Source: a virus. From it: 64,000 nt of DNA. The stretch covers positions 48,012 to 112,011 of the IMG/VR virus record IMGVR_UViG_3300042890_001842. One strand, given 5' to 3'. Positions within the stretch are counted from its first letter, which is position 1, and every line of letters starts with the position of its first letter. Both the position numbers and the translations under genes were made by a program. Below the pieces are notes generated by a model. The model ran no database searches. It had not been told where the DNA came from and saw only the letters and a list, made by a program, of their open reading frames with translations. Shown piece after piece: positions 1-10,184 of this stretch.

Positions 1-371
1 TCTGATTCTTCACTACCTACTTCAATAACCTTAGATCTGTCTAGACCATAATTATCAAATACGTCTGGGCTGGTAATGTGACGTCTTTTATTCTGTGATA
101 TTAAATATATTTTACCATCTGATATATCCTTTATCAAAGTGCCATCACGAAACCCAAGCTTGCCAACAACTTTATACTTTGACAATGCTGATTCTGCAGC
201 ATCAACTGTTGTAAAAGACCATGAGCTTGCAGCCCTATTTGAAATAAGCCTGTAAAGCTTTCCATCTTTAACCCAGTAAGTATTCTTATCTGTTTTTACA
301 GCAATTCCAGAAGGAAAGCTAGTTGATTTTACTATTAAGCTCTTCTTTGTATTCTTGAATAGCTTGTTCAC
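1..371 (-). CDS. Virion-associated protein, N-terminal part (runs off the left edge)
   Basis: This reading frame is open to the window edge and gives about 123 residues. The likely start is a GTG (MNKLFKNTKK...) preceded by AAGGGA at 4 nt, which places the start inside the preceding 60-residue gene. The visible part contains YWVKDGKLYRLIS and, later, GKIYLISQNKRRHI. Short W-V-.-.-G-K-L-Y and I-Y-L-I-.-.-.-.-K-R-.-I motifs of this kind recur in exported and surface proteins of actinobacteria and their phages. Its place at the end of the tail-fibre operon suggests a tail or host-contact role. I cannot assign a family. Confidence 0.6.
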   Translation of the reverse strand, partial: MNKLFKNTKKSLIVKSTSFPSGIAVKTDKNTYWVKDGKLYRLISNRAASSWSFTTVDAAESALSKYKVVGKLGFRDGTLIKDISDGKIYLISQNKRRHITSPDVFDNYGLDRSKVIEVGSEES

Positions 372-501
372 GCTGTCCCTTTTCATTTATTAGCTCTGTA
401 ACCTCTGCACGAAGTACTGCTATCTGTGTCTCATAATTTGAAACAAGTTCACCAATTCTTTGTTGGAGTGCTGTTACAATAAGTTCAATCTTTTCTGTCA
501 C
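319..501 (-). CDS. Small coiled-coil protein (60 aa)
   Basis: Almost the whole protein is a predicted heptad-like helix (IELIVTALQQRIGELVSNYE and onward), rich in Glu, Gln and Lys with no membrane segment. It starts with GTG in a 4-nt GTGA overlap with the stop of the preceding gene, so it is probably translationally coupled to it. It lies downstream of the fibre genes. It may be a small virion trimerisation or assembly helper; the function is unknown. Confidence 0.7.
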   Translation of the reverse strand: MTEKIELIVTALQQRIGELVSNYETQIAVLRAEVTELINEKGQREQAIQEYKEELNSKIN

Positions 502-716
502 TCAGGTAGCCCTTCTATTTCATTCATCAAAGCATCTATTTGAGCTTGACGAGTTGCAACTTCAGCATTTATTTCTGAAATTTTTGTTGCATTAGGAACA
601 GCTACAGCATTTTCAACAATTAGCTGAACTTCTGACGAATACTTATTATAAGTTAGTTGACGAATCTGTCCTCTTATAATATCTATCTTTTCTGCTCTTG
701 TTAGGTCATATATCAT
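498..716 (-). CDS. Small helical protein (72 aa), paralogue of two others in the window
   Basis: The start is an ATG with a strong AAAGGAGG ribosome-binding site. The sequence opens MIYDLTRAEKIDIIRGQIRQ and ends in a second helix. The same pattern (Y-D-L-T, E-K, I-I, two helices, a C-terminal A-L-.-.-.-.-.-L) appears in the next gene upstream and more weakly in the 76-aa gene after the LamG-like protein. Both family sites lie next to fibre-like genes, which suggests an assembly or chaperone role. Function unknown. Confidence 0.7.
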   Translation of the reverse strand: MIYDLTRAEKIDIIRGQIRQLTYNKYSSEVQLIVENAVAVPNATKISEINAEVATRQAQIDALMNEIEGLPE

Positions 717-771
717 TTTATTCCTCCTTTCATATTATAGCATAAACATTAAAAATTTTGTATACCCTATT

Positions 772-987
772 TTAATCAATTTCATTTAATTTTATCGACA
801 ACGCCTCTATTCTTAGGCTACAGTCATTTATTTGATTTTGAAGATCCGTAATTATTGATTCTTTTGGATTAGAAACAGAAGATTCTTCAATCATTAAAAG
901 CTCAATATTGAATTTATGATTAGATAGACGCTTTAGGCTGCTACCTATAATTTCCTTTTTTTCATCATTTGTTAGATCATATGTCAT
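772..987 (-). CDS. Small helical protein (71 aa), paralogue
   Basis: It opens MTYDLTNDEKKEIIGSSLKR, aligned with the neighbouring 72-aa protein over its whole length, so the pair looks like a tandem duplication. The start has a GAAAGGAGT ribosome-binding site. The 55 bp to the next gene are AT-rich with no clear signal. Function unknown. Confidence 0.7.
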   Translation of the reverse strand: MTYDLTNDEKKEIIGSSLKRLSNHKFNIELLMIEESSVSNPKESIITDLQNQINDCSLRIEALSIKLNEID

Positions 988-1004
988 TTTTTACTCCTTT
1001 CATT

Positions 1005-4000
1005 TTATGTATAGGATGTCTCACTTGGAACCCATGCTGAATAAGCTGAGGATAGTCCACCAGTATTAGCTCTTACTCTTACTCTAGCATAGTTATTAGG
1101 AGATGCATATGGAGTAGTAAGCTGGTAAGAACCGTTAACAGTGGTAGACTGTGTATACGGTCCAGCCACAGTGGAAACTCCATTAGTAAAGCCAGTAGCA
1201 CTTTGTGCAGTATAGAATTCTATTGTAAATGTACTAGCTCCAGGATGAGACCATCCTACAGCTCCAATTCCACTAAATGTAACATTTGTTGGAGTAGCTG
1301 GCGCAGTTCCACCAAAGGTTGGGAAGTAAGGGAAGTAAGGTGGGAAGAATGGGAAGAACGGTGGGAAGAATGGGAAGAATGGATTAACAGCTGGACTTCC
1401 AGTATTTGCAGTAATAATTGTTGTTTGTCCAATATCATAATCTACTACACCAGTTGATGTTCTTATTGGATTTGGAGCAAGAAACATGTTTGCAGTAGCT
1501 CTTGGTGTATATCCTCCAGGAAGGCTAGTTGGGCCAGTTGTATTAAAATTGACACGGTATCTGCTATTATTAGATAGTGTAATTGGATAACTAGTTACAG
1601 CAGATCCACCACTAAGATAGGCAAAATTATTAGCTGCAGTAACAGCCATATTTATAATAAAAATATCAGCATACTGTTGTCCTGGATAAAACTTTGCTTC
1701 ATATTCCATTACATTTGTTGTAATTCCATACTGATGTCCTCTCCATCTTACAACATATGAAGATGAATCTCCAAAATAATGAAGTGAGGTTTGCTGCAGA
1801 TCTCTTGGCATTACGGCAAGGACTAATCCAGTTGTATTAGTTACTGAATCACTATCATTTCCAGTTACTTCAGTAGATGTTCCCAAACTTATATAACCAT
1901 TGGTAGATACGCTTATTCTATTACCAAGTGCAAATGTGTATGATGGGGTTGTCCATATAGCAGCAAAATTTGTATTTTGAGTAGGGGTATAAGTTTGACC
2001 AGGTTGTCTTGTAGCAACTAATTCTCCAACTGCAGGAGTTCTCCAAAAAGAAAATTGAAAACCTGCTCTGGTTCCAGGATCTGGTGCTGTATGAGCTGTT
2101 CCTGAAACAAATGGACCTGTTGTTTGAATCCCATTAGTTCCTCCAGCAGCATCCCAAGTTATACTATAAGATAAAAGTGTTGTTATTTCATTAGTAATAA
2201 CAACTTGATTTGGTAATACTCCGTTTGACCATGTAACTTCTGCACGTATTTTATAACCAATATCTGCAGCTTGAACTGTATATGTTGTGCCATTTGTTTG
2301 AACTATTGTACCACCAGCAAAAGTACCACCACTAGTGCCTCCGTCGTTTCTTCTCCAAACCCAAGTAGCTGTCGTAGCAGGGTTTCCAGTAGCATCTGTC
2401 TTTGAAAGAGTAAGATTAGATGATTGTGCACCTGTTCCAGAAATTGAGGCTGAACCTCCAGAAGGTGCTGTAGCAGTATAAGTAACAAATGTGCTAGACC
2501 AATTTGTAAATGTATTTAATGTGGCATTTCCATTTAAAGTTGTATTTCCTAAATTTTGATTTGAAGACCTAAGCCAAAAATTCCAAGATCCTGGTGAAGT
2601 GACAGGCAAAGATTCAAAAATGCTTCCAAGACTTGTTGATGCTGCATCGTAATACGTAGTATTTGCTGGAGCAAATCCTGATTGATTCCAGTATAACTGA
2701 TAATACGGACCTGTGCCAGTGGCAGAAAATGTAACATTAAAAATTTGTGTTCCTGAATTATATGTAACTCCAGATGGAGTTGGTATTGAGCCAAGAAGTG
2801 GATTTACGGTAACAGTTGTTGTTGACTGTACATTTCCAGGTTGAGCTGTTATAGTAATAGTTTTTGATCCAGTTGTAGCATAAGTATGTGCTCTACTTTG
2901 AGAAATAGTATTACCTGAAAATGAAGAATATGTTTCCGCGCTTGTGCCATCTCCCCAGTTTATTGTATATTGAGTAGGGTATCCAGATATTGAAAAATTG
3001 TAGGTTTTAGAAACGGTGGCCTGAACAAGAGGTGGAGAAACTCCATCAACACTAATAGCTCCTATTGAAACTGCAGGATCAACATTTGTATTAAGGTCTC
3101 CCCAGGTTGCAAATGCTTCTACTCCTGGGTCTGTTCCATTTTTTGCAGTTACTCTACATCTTACTTTAGTGGCATAAGTTGATGATGTAGGAATAACAAA
3201 TATATTTGAAGTGTTCCCAGACTCCGTCATGTTCCTATACCCGCTAAGAACTCCAGCGTCCTCATAATATTGCCATTGATATGAATATACAGTACTAGCA
3301 TTTACATTTGTCCAAGTTCCAGTGCTACATGTAAGCTGTACTCCTCTTGGCGCATATCCTCTACTGTTTAATGGTGTAACTGTAGGAGCAATTGTATTGA
3401 CTGGTAATACTCCTGTTGTTTGAAATGTTACGTTCCTTACTTGAAGTGTTGGGTTCGTAGATGTTTTCCAACCATCATTTGCTACCACTTCAATTCTTCC
3501 GTAATAAGTAGTATTTGTAGATAGGCCAGGACTGTCAGTTACTGTATAAACTCTAGTATTTACTGAGGGTATTGTTATTGGAGAAATTACATCAGGGCCA
3601 GTTGTGCTACCAGACCTTATTTTTAAAGTTTGACTATGTATATAAGTAGAATCAGTTATTCCTCCAACGGACCAAGTAAAAGTAACATCGTTATCCGTTA
3701 CGTTTGAAGTTGTTAATGAATCAACTGTATGTGATACTTTAGATAATCTAGCTGCGCTTACTATTGGAAAATTATAAATAGGAGAGTTTATATCTGAGGG
3801 GTCGGTATCTACTCTTATTCTTCCTCCAATATAATATCCTCCTTTTGCATCATCGTCAGTAACTGTGTAGGTAATTCCTGTAGATGCGTTTGAAGTATTG
3901 CCATAAAAAATAGTTGGTCCAGAAACTATTTCCCAATTTGCAATGCTGGTTTCAAGATTAATACTTCTAACTATCTGCATAGTATATTTTGTATTAGCAT

Positions 4001-4334
4001 CTCCAGTTGTATTTGTGTAACTTCCTCTAGTAAGAGTAACTACATTTCCGCCTTTAAATAAAGACGCTTCAATTGCAGAATCAGGTTCTGTATTTGTTGC
4101 ATTTCTTAAAGTTGGGAGAGTGCTAACTTCTGGACGAGGGATTGCACTATGTACTTTTCTCCACTCTGGAATTCCATCATTGCTGTATCCATTGGCATCA
4201 TATCGCCAAATTGATTTTACTGTTTGCCATTTAGCCGCTATAGAATTATTAAATCTGTAAAAATTTCTTACAGCTCTCCATTCTGGAGTTCCATCATTTG
4301 CATATCCGTTGCTATCGTATCTATAGATTGGCAT
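1005..4334 (-). CDS. Large multidomain tail fibre / surface-adhesion protein (1109 aa)
   Basis: The N-terminus has a duplicated motif of about 21 residues (YRYDSNGYANDGTPEWR and YDANGYSNDGIPEWR, residues 4-60). A long stretch of Ig/fibronectin-like beta domains follows. One segment resembles a PKD domain (YTINWGDGTSAETYSS), and near residues 720-800 there is an InlB B-repeat-like segment (SITWDAAGGTNG...FSFWRTP...FAAIWT). Close to the C-terminus is a short (F/Y)FP run (FFPFFPPFFPFFPPYFPYFP), the same motif that fills the 293-aa repeat protein, followed by a last fibronectin-like domain. Beta-rich modular organisation and position after the tail-tip genes indicate a fibre or adhesin. The start has no ribosome-binding site; TATAAT lies 9 nt upstream. 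Confidence 0.85.
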   Translation of the reverse strand: MPIYRYDSNGYANDGTPEWRAVRNFYRFNNSIAAKWQTVKSIWRYDANGYSNDGIPEWRKVHSAIPRPEVSTLPTLRNATNTEPDSAIEASLFKGGNVVTLTRGSYTNTTGDANTKYTMQIVRSINLETSIANWEIVSGPTIFYGNTSNASTGITYTVTDDDAKGGYYIGGRIRVDTDPSDINSPIYNFPIVSAARLSKVSHTVDSLTTSNVTDNDVTFTWSVGGITDSTYIHSQTLKIRSGSTTGPDVISPITIPSVNTRVYTVTDSPGLSTNTTYYGRIEVVANDGWKTSTNPTLQVRNVTFQTTGVLPVNTIAPTVTPLNSRGYAPRGVQLTCSTGTWTNVNASTVYSYQWQYYEDAGVLSGYRNMTESGNTSNIFVIPTSSTYATKVRCRVTAKNGTDPGVEAFATWGDLNTNVDPAVSIGAISVDGVSPPLVQATVSKTYNFSISGYPTQYTINWGDGTSAETYSSFSGNTISQSRAHTYATTGSKTITITAQPGNVQSTTTVTVNPLLGSIPTPSGVTYNSGTQIFNVTFSATGTGPYYQLYWNQSGFAPANTTYYDAASTSLGSIFESLPVTSPGSWNFWLRSSNQNLGNTTLNGNATLNTFTNWSSTFVTYTATAPSGGSASISGTGAQSSNLTLSKTDATGNPATTATWVWRRNDGGTSGGTFAGGTIVQTNGTTYTVQAADIGYKIRAEVTWSNGVLPNQVVITNEITTLLSYSITWDAAGGTNGIQTTGPFVSGTAHTAPDPGTRAGFQFSFWRTPAVGELVATRQPGQTYTPTQNTNFAAIWTTPSYTFALGNRISVSTNGYISLGTSTEVTGNDSDSVTNTTGLVLAVMPRDLQQTSLHYFGDSSSYVVRWRGHQYGITTNVMEYEAKFYPGQQYADIFIINMAVTAANNFAYLSGGSAVTSYPITLSNNSRYRVNFNTTGPTSLPGGYTPRATANMFLAPNPIRTSTGVVDYDIGQTTIITANTGSPAVNPFFPFFPPFFPFFPPYFPYFPTFGGTAPATPTNVTFSGIGAVGWSHPGASTFTIEFYTAQSATGFTNGVSTVAGPYTQSTTVNGSYQLTTPYASPNNYARVRVRANTGGLSSAYSAWVPSETSYT

Positions 4335-4344
4335 AGTTATCTAA

Positions 4345-7300
4345 TTATACTAAACTCATGTATAAATCACCAGTAGAAAAATTCCCTGGATTTGTAGATG
4401 TATATCTTGGAACACCACCAACAAAACCTTGTGTTGATCCTGGGTTAGCGGCATTAAATGCATATCTTGAAGTAATTGTTGAGTTTGGAGTAGTGCTGCC
4501 TCCGTACCAAATTGCTCTACCTGTAACTATTTTTCCATCTGGAATACCGCCAACAACTGCTGGATTAATAATTCTAGTAACTGTTGGGTCTCCAGCAGTA
4601 CCATCATCTCCTCCAGTTGTGTCTGCAAGAACAAGATTTGTTCCAGATATAGTTGTCGTACCTCCAGTTGGATTTGAAATGCTTAAATTTGTGCCATTAT
4701 ATAATAATGCTCCTTTTCCAAATTTAAAGTTTCCAGTGTCATAAATATAATCTGTTGTTGATCCAATATATAATCCATTTAGACCTGTGCCGCCTGCTGC
4801 CTGTCCGAAGGACATGGTTCCTCCGCCTGTAACTGTAATCTTTCCAACAATGTTAGCATTAGTTGCAGTTAAAGCTCCGTCTGCAGTAACTCTAAATGCT
4901 GCTGAGCTTCTTGTAGCAAATGCTTGTTGTCCAGACCACAAAACAACATCGCTTGCAGAAGTTGGAACTGTCATTCCAGTGCTGTACGCCAATGAAGATA
5001 TTGTAGTAGAAATAGCAATATAGTTAGATGATGAGTTTAAATCTATTACAGATCCGCTAGTGCTTTTATTTAGACCAGTTGATGAAATTGTCCATCCGCC
5101 AATAAATCCAGTTTTAAACATTGCAACACCATTTCTAGTTAATGCAAAGTTTGCTGTACCAAAAGCAGCTTGAGTAGCCTCTGTTCCAGTAAGTCCAGAA
5201 GTTGCTGCATCAGAATTTGGATATGCGCCAATTCCTCCAGCATTGAAAATCATTCTATCGCCAGATAATACTGTTGGAATTGCAGCATTTGATATGTACA
5301 AAGATGCTGAATCTATATTTATGTTACCAATTTTGCCACTACTTGCAGTAATCTTACCAGTTATATCAGCACTTGTAGCAGTTAATTTTCCATCTTGTGT
5401 TACCTTAAATAATCCACTGCCTGCGTTTATGAAATCTGCCGTTGTTCCAGAACCAACAAGAGATATATTGCTTGCTCTTACGGATCCATCTGGTTTTACC
5501 CAGAATGGAGCAACATCTGCTCCTCCACTTGTTGTACTGCCTGCCCAAAATGTATGGTTTCCAGTTGAAGATATTCCAGCATACAGATTGCCTGTTGCTC
5601 CAGTTCCTCTTTGTAATTTTGAAGAATCAACTGTCCATCCGCCAATGCTTGCAGATATTGTTGTAATTCTTCCAGTTGCAGCATCAATTATAGTATTGTT
5701 TCCAAATGTTAAACCTTTAGTATTTAATATATATCCAGCGGAAACGTTTAATAGAGCACCTGATTGTGCAGTTTGTTGTGCTTGAACTGGAATTGTATTA
5801 GTTGATGTTTGTGGATTTGCAACAATAGTAGATGCTGTTGTTCCAGTCTGTGTAATGAATGTTCCGTTAAATGCTGAAGAGTTAGCTCCAGTTAAACCAG
5901 ATACAGTTATTACAACTCCAGTTCCTAATCCATGTGCTGCTGATGTGGTGTATGTAGCCTGACCTGATGCACCACTATATGCGGTAACTGTAGGAGTAAT
6001 TTCTGTTCCGCTATATACAGAGCCATCAGTTACTTTAACGTTGCCTTGAAAATTACCACTTCGTGCATTTATTGCACCCGTTACAGTTAATGCATTTCCG
6101 TTCCAAGTTACAGTATTATTTGCAGCACCTACAGAAAATAATCCATTTGAAAACCAATAATTATTTGTACCTATATATATACCATCTAAAGATCCTGCTG
6201 TTGTTGGATTTACAGGAACATTAACAGGATTTACGCCTTTACCTATTAACATTGTTCCGCTATTTACTTTTACTGCTCCCTTAAAATCTCCATCAAAAGC
6301 ATTTATAGTTCCATTAACTGTCAAAGTTGATCCGTCAAAGTATAGTCTATCTCTTAAAGAAAATTTTCCATTAGTATCTAGATAAAAAGGAGTTCCTGGA
6401 TTTGTTCCAGCATCTGCATATGTACCAACTCCACTATAGAATTTAAATGGGTTGGCAGAAAGACCTGTTCCAGTAGCATCAATTTTAATAGCAGTATTTG
6501 AAGTTGATGTAGCTGATCCTGCCACTGGTGCTGTCGCTGATGTGTTGGCTGTAAGTCCAGTACCAGAAGCAAGAACTGTAAATGTATTTGAAGTTACAGA
6601 TTGTATTGACCTATCAGTTATATTAAATCCTAATGGAGTTAAGAATCTAGCAGTTACTAATGTCCCTGCAGCAAAACCATGATTTCCAGAAGTTGTATAA
6701 GTAATATTTGTTGCTGTTCCGTCAACAACTGCATTTATTACTACTGCAGATCTTGCTCCTACTGTAATAACATTATTTGAAAGAAGTCCACCAGCATTTA
6801 TCTGATCTCCTGTTATTTCTCCTCCCCTAATTACGTTTGCACGAACTGCGCCTGGGGCGATATCTCCATTATCTACTTTTAATGTTACTGCAGATCCTTC
6901 TGTTCCTAATGTAGCCGCTTCTCCGTCTGCATCTGTAGCTCTTATTCTTACGTAATATGTTGTGCCATATGTTAAAGGAGTTTGTGTTCCTGGCAATGTA
7001 TCTATAATTGCAAAAGTTCCTGTAACTCTTAAGGCTAAGTTAGCTGGAACTACAGATGTTATAGGGCTTGTTGACAGATAAACTTCATAATTTACTGGAT
7101 CTGCGTTTGAAATTGCTGTCCATTTAACTTCTAGGGCACCATACAAAGGATTTACAATTGCTGCTGGTGATGAGGCTGGAGGATTTCCGTCAGATGTGCC
7201 AACACCAGTAACAGAAACTGTCGATGAAGTTCTTGCTGTGCTAGATACACCATTAGAATCTTCAGCATAAACGTTTACATAATATGAACCAGCAGCAAGT

Positions 7301-9309
7301 CCGCCAAACGACATATTTGTACTAAATGAATATTCTGTAGAAACTAAAACATTTGGAGTTCCAGTTCTATATAATTCAACCTTGTATCTAGATATCGGTG
7401 CTCTTATTACAGATGGTGCTGTCCATGAAGCAACGGCTCCTGCTGTAGAAGCAGTTAGGGTAGCGGTTGCTGGAGGGTCTACTGCTAATGATCCAGTAGT
7501 AAAATTAACATCAGTAGAGTATGCGCTAGTATTATTTGCTGCATCTACTGATGCAACTGAAATATTGTATGTGGTTGAAGGGTTTAAGTCAAAGATTGTA
7601 TGCGTTGTACTTGTTGATACATATTTAACCAATTCTGTTGTGTATACAGATGATGCGCTTGGTTTATATCTTAAACGATATTCTTTTGTGTCACTTCCAG
7701 CTGACTGTGTTATGGTAGCCACTGCTTGATACTTTGATCCAGAAAGTGTTGGAGTTGCAACAGTCACTGTTGGTACTGGCGGTGGGGTTGTATCTAGGGT
7801 TACTGGATTTTGAGCTATCGTGGTTAATTCATTTGAATACAGTGATAAATCTCCGCAATCATTTGAAAATGCTAATCTAACATATATAGTTGTATATGTT
7901 GTATCTGCAACGTATACAGGAGTTACTCCAGATCCGCCAATCTCTGCAGCTGTTGGAGTTGTTGTTGGTTGTCCACTTGGATTTCCCCAGCTAGTTGCCC
8001 TCTTGTAAACTTTTGCATGTGTTGCTCCTGTTGGCAAAGTAAATTTAATGCTGAATCCGTCAGCCAATGCAGTTATATCAGATGCGCTTATCGTTGGTGT
8101 GACTCCAGATAGTGCACTAGTTCTTGTTGGTGTTGAAAAAGCTGTACCAGTATTGATATTGTCAGCTTTATCTGCTGATTTCCAAGTTCCAGTAAATGAT
8201 GTGTAAGCACATGAGCCAAATCTATTATATATATCAAGTGCAGATAATGTTAGTTTGCCTGCTACTAAATCACTTCTCCATACAAAGAATGTTCTTGTTG
8301 TAGTTACAGAATTTAGGACTCCAGTTAAATCAATTAAAAATCTTACGCTGTCATCACCAGTTGCAAATGTTGGAGTTAGTTCTAATGATGCACCATTCCA
8401 TGCTGAAGCAACTGAAACTACATTTGGCGGAGGAGTGACATCTATAGCATCAAAAATAGGATCAATTGGAGTAACTGAAACTGCATTACTGTAACCTGTT
8501 TGTTGACCATTTGTGCTAACAAAATAAGCTCTCACCCATCTTTTTTGAGCAGTTGCTGGAACTAATACTGGATTATCTGTAGACTTTTTAACAAAAGCCC
8601 AGCCAGTTGTCGGAGCAGTCAAACTGTTACTTACCACTTCTTCTATATATATTGCTTCGCAAAGCGTCATATCTTGAGCATTCCAAGACACTAAGTATGA
8701 AAAGTCATCTCCTACTACAGTTATAACTGGCGGATCAAGTGGGTTTGGTGCAACATCTGAAGTTATTGTAACTGGGTCGCTCTCAGTTTTATTTAAAGTA
8801 TCTATTGCAATTACTGTAACTGTAAATTGGCTCCTAAAAAATCCACCAAACTTCGCTTTATTATCTGCGCTTGTAAGTGTCCAAACTTGTGAACTTCCAG
8901 TTTTATTTATTCCAGTATGATAGAAATCTATTGGATTTGCACCATTTGTTATTGGTGTAAGTCTTATTAAATACTTATCTACGCCAGTATTGTTATTAGT
9001 TCCGTTATTTAATGTTGTATCATGATTAAATCTTACATGCAGTGTACCAGTTTTTTTACCAGTATCGTCAAGCCAAGTTCCAGTCAAATTTGTTACTGGT
9101 GAAGGCTTGGCTGCAGACTTTGACAAATACTCATATGTTGCAGACCAATTGTCTCCAACCAAATCATTTAACTTTTGATCTTCAAAAATCCATTGAAATT
9201 GAAATTTATATGGTGTTCCAACTTTTAACGGGCTAATATCAATAAAAATATATTCATTATTTTTATCTGGCTCACTTGGATTAAACTTTAAATCTTGTGG
9301 TCCTGCCAT
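4345..9309 (-). CDS. Tail-tip / central fibre protein with fibronectin type III domains (1654 aa)
   Basis: The N-terminal half is a string of fibronectin III-like modules, with motifs such as TTYYVRIRATDADGE, STTYNISVASVDAANN and GSYYVNVYAEDSNG. The C-terminal half is glycine- and threonine-rich with repeated units such as ALTATNANIVGKITVTGG and FDGDFKGAVKVNSG, like the C-terminal regions of phage J-type central tip proteins that project towards the host. The start overlaps the previous stop (TGATG). Known family behaviour: such proteins form the tail tip and carry receptor specificity. That role here is inferred from domains and order. Confidence 0.85.
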   Translation of the reverse strand: MAGPQDLKFNPSEPDKNNEYIFIDISPLKVGTPYKFQFQWIFEDQKLNDLVGDNWSATYEYLSKSAAKPSPVTNLTGTWLDDTGKKTGTLHVRFNHDTTLNNGTNNNTGVDKYLIRLTPITNGANPIDFYHTGINKTGSSQVWTLTSADNKAKFGGFFRSQFTVTVIAIDTLNKTESDPVTITSDVAPNPLDPPVITVVGDDFSYLVSWNAQDMTLCEAIYIEEVVSNSLTAPTTGWAFVKKSTDNPVLVPATAQKRWVRAYFVSTNGQQTGYSNAVSVTPIDPIFDAIDVTPPPNVVSVASAWNGASLELTPTFATGDDSVRFLIDLTGVLNSVTTTRTFFVWRSDLVAGKLTLSALDIYNRFGSCAYTSFTGTWKSADKADNINTGTAFSTPTRTSALSGVTPTISASDITALADGFSIKFTLPTGATHAKVYKRATSWGNPSGQPTTTPTAAEIGGSGVTPVYVADTTYTTIYVRLAFSNDCGDLSLYSNELTTIAQNPVTLDTTPPPVPTVTVATPTLSGSKYQAVATITQSAGSDTKEYRLRYKPSASSVYTTELVKYVSTSTTHTIFDLNPSTTYNISVASVDAANNTSAYSTDVNFTTGSLAVDPPATATLTASTAGAVASWTAPSVIRAPISRYKVELYRTGTPNVLVSTEYSFSTNMSFGGLAAGSYYVNVYAEDSNGVSSTARTSSTVSVTGVGTSDGNPPASSPAAIVNPLYGALEVKWTAISNADPVNYEVYLSTSPITSVVPANLALRVTGTFAIIDTLPGTQTPLTYGTTYYVRIRATDADGEAATLGTEGSAVTLKVDNGDIAPGAVRANVIRGGEITGDQINAGGLLSNNVITVGARSAVVINAVVDGTATNITYTTSGNHGFAAGTLVTARFLTPLGFNITDRSIQSVTSNTFTVLASGTGLTANTSATAPVAGSATSTSNTAIKIDATGTGLSANPFKFYSGVGTYADAGTNPGTPFYLDTNGKFSLRDRLYFDGSTLTVNGTINAFDGDFKGAVKVNSGTMLIGKGVNPVNVPVNPTTAGSLDGIYIGTNNYWFSNGLFSVGAANNTVTWNGNALTVTGAINARSGNFQGNVKVTDGSVYSGTEITPTVTAYSGASGQATYTTSAAHGLGTGVVITVSGLTGANSSAFNGTFITQTGTTASTIVANPQTSTNTIPVQAQQTAQSGALLNVSAGYILNTKGLTFGNNTIIDAATGRITTISASIGGWTVDSSKLQRGTGATGNLYAGISSTGNHTFWAGSTTSGGADVAPFWVKPDGSVRASNISLVGSGTTADFINAGSGLFKVTQDGKLTATSADITGKITASSGKIGNINIDSASLYISNAAIPTVLSGDRMIFNAGGIGAYPNSDAATSGLTGTEATQAAFGTANFALTRNGVAMFKTGFIGGWTISSTGLNKSTSGSVIDLNSSSNYIAISTTISSLAYSTGMTVPTSASDVVLWSGQQAFATRSSAAFRVTADGALTATNANIVGKITVTGGGTMSFGQAAGGTGLNGLYIGSTTDYIYDTGNFKFGKGALLYNGTNLSISNPTGGTTTISGTNLVLADTTGGDDGTAGDPTVTRIINPAVVGGIPDGKIVTGRAIWYGGSTTPNSTITSRYAFNAANPGSTQGFVGGVPRYTSTNPGNFSTGDLYMSLV

Positions 9310-10184
9310 CAGAAGTTAATACCCAACTTGTATTCTATATCTAATGGCCTTCCAGATAGCTTTACTATCTCAGATACAGTTGATCTTGCAATAATTCCAA
9401 ATGTTGGATCAAAACTATCTTCATCATTAATTCTAATTCCATCAAAGTAAACTGTTGTTGCTCCGCCTGCCTTTGCAGCAACAAATACAGAAACTTTTGA
9501 AATCAGTTGTCCAGGACTATTTACTGAAGTCATAGTTGATAAATTTCTAACTAAAATTTTATTTCCTGTGCCAGAATCAATATCTGCGCCGTCAAATGAA
9601 ACTTGATAGTATGAAGTATCTGAAGAATAGAATCTGACATTGATATAGTCTAGATTCAGGTCAGCTTGATTTATTGCAAGCGTTAGACTGTCATTTCCAC
9701 TGTATCCAGAAATATCTATAAAAGGAATTGACGATTTAAATTCTTTTGTTGTATTGGCTGTACATGTTACCTGTACCATAGATACTCCAATTCTTGGAGT
9801 TGGGGTTGATACTAATGCAGGATTTGCGCTTGATGAATCTGTCCATAACAAATTATCTTCAAAGTCTGCTATAAATTGGCTATCGTAATTATTTACAGAT
9901 GTTCTAGAACTTGGGTACAATCCAATCTCTCTAATCACGCCAGCGACATCTTGAGGAATTGTAGTTTTATAAACAACAGAATATGTAGTGTTCCCGCCAA
10001 CTGTTTGAATATCGATTCCGCCAAATGAAACTGGTAGGCGGTAGAATTCAAATCCTAACCTTGTATCATTTCCACTTACGTTTGGAGTTGTAGAGTCAAT
10101 GCCTATTGCAATACTCTGCTTATTAAATGAGTTCATTCCAGCAATACAGGAAGTTAAAAACCTTTTACCAAATTTAGTTATCAT
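9309..10184 (-). CDS. Minor tail protein (291 aa)
   Basis: A beta-rich protein with an N-terminal region (MITKFGKRFLTSCIAGMNSF) followed by jelly-roll-like segments, ending in RPLDIEYKLGINF. It sits between the tail-hub genes and the large fibronectin fibre, with 4-nt overlaps on both sides. Position and composition support a tail-tip structural role. I do not recognise a specific family. Confidence 0.7.
   Translation of the reverse strand: MITKFGKRFLTSCIAGMNSFNKQSIAIGIDSTTPNVSGNDTRLGFEFYRLPVSFGGIDIQTVGGNTTYSVVYKTTIPQDVAGVIREIGLYPSSRTSVNNYDSQFIADFEDNLLWTDSSSANPALVSTPTPRIGVSMVQVTCTANTTKEFKSSIPFIDISGYSGNDSLTLAINQADLNLDYINVRFYSSDTSYYQVSFDGADIDSGTGNKILVRNLSTMTSVNSPGQLISKVSVFVAAKAGGATTVYFDGIRINDEDSFDPTFGIIARSTVSEIVKLSGRPLDIEYKLGINF

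Noticed and set aside
5243-5785. 180-codon plus-strand open frame opposite the fibronectin fibre
   Set aside because: Antisense to a clear coding frame; low-complexity composition mirrors the Thr/Gly-rich fibre.
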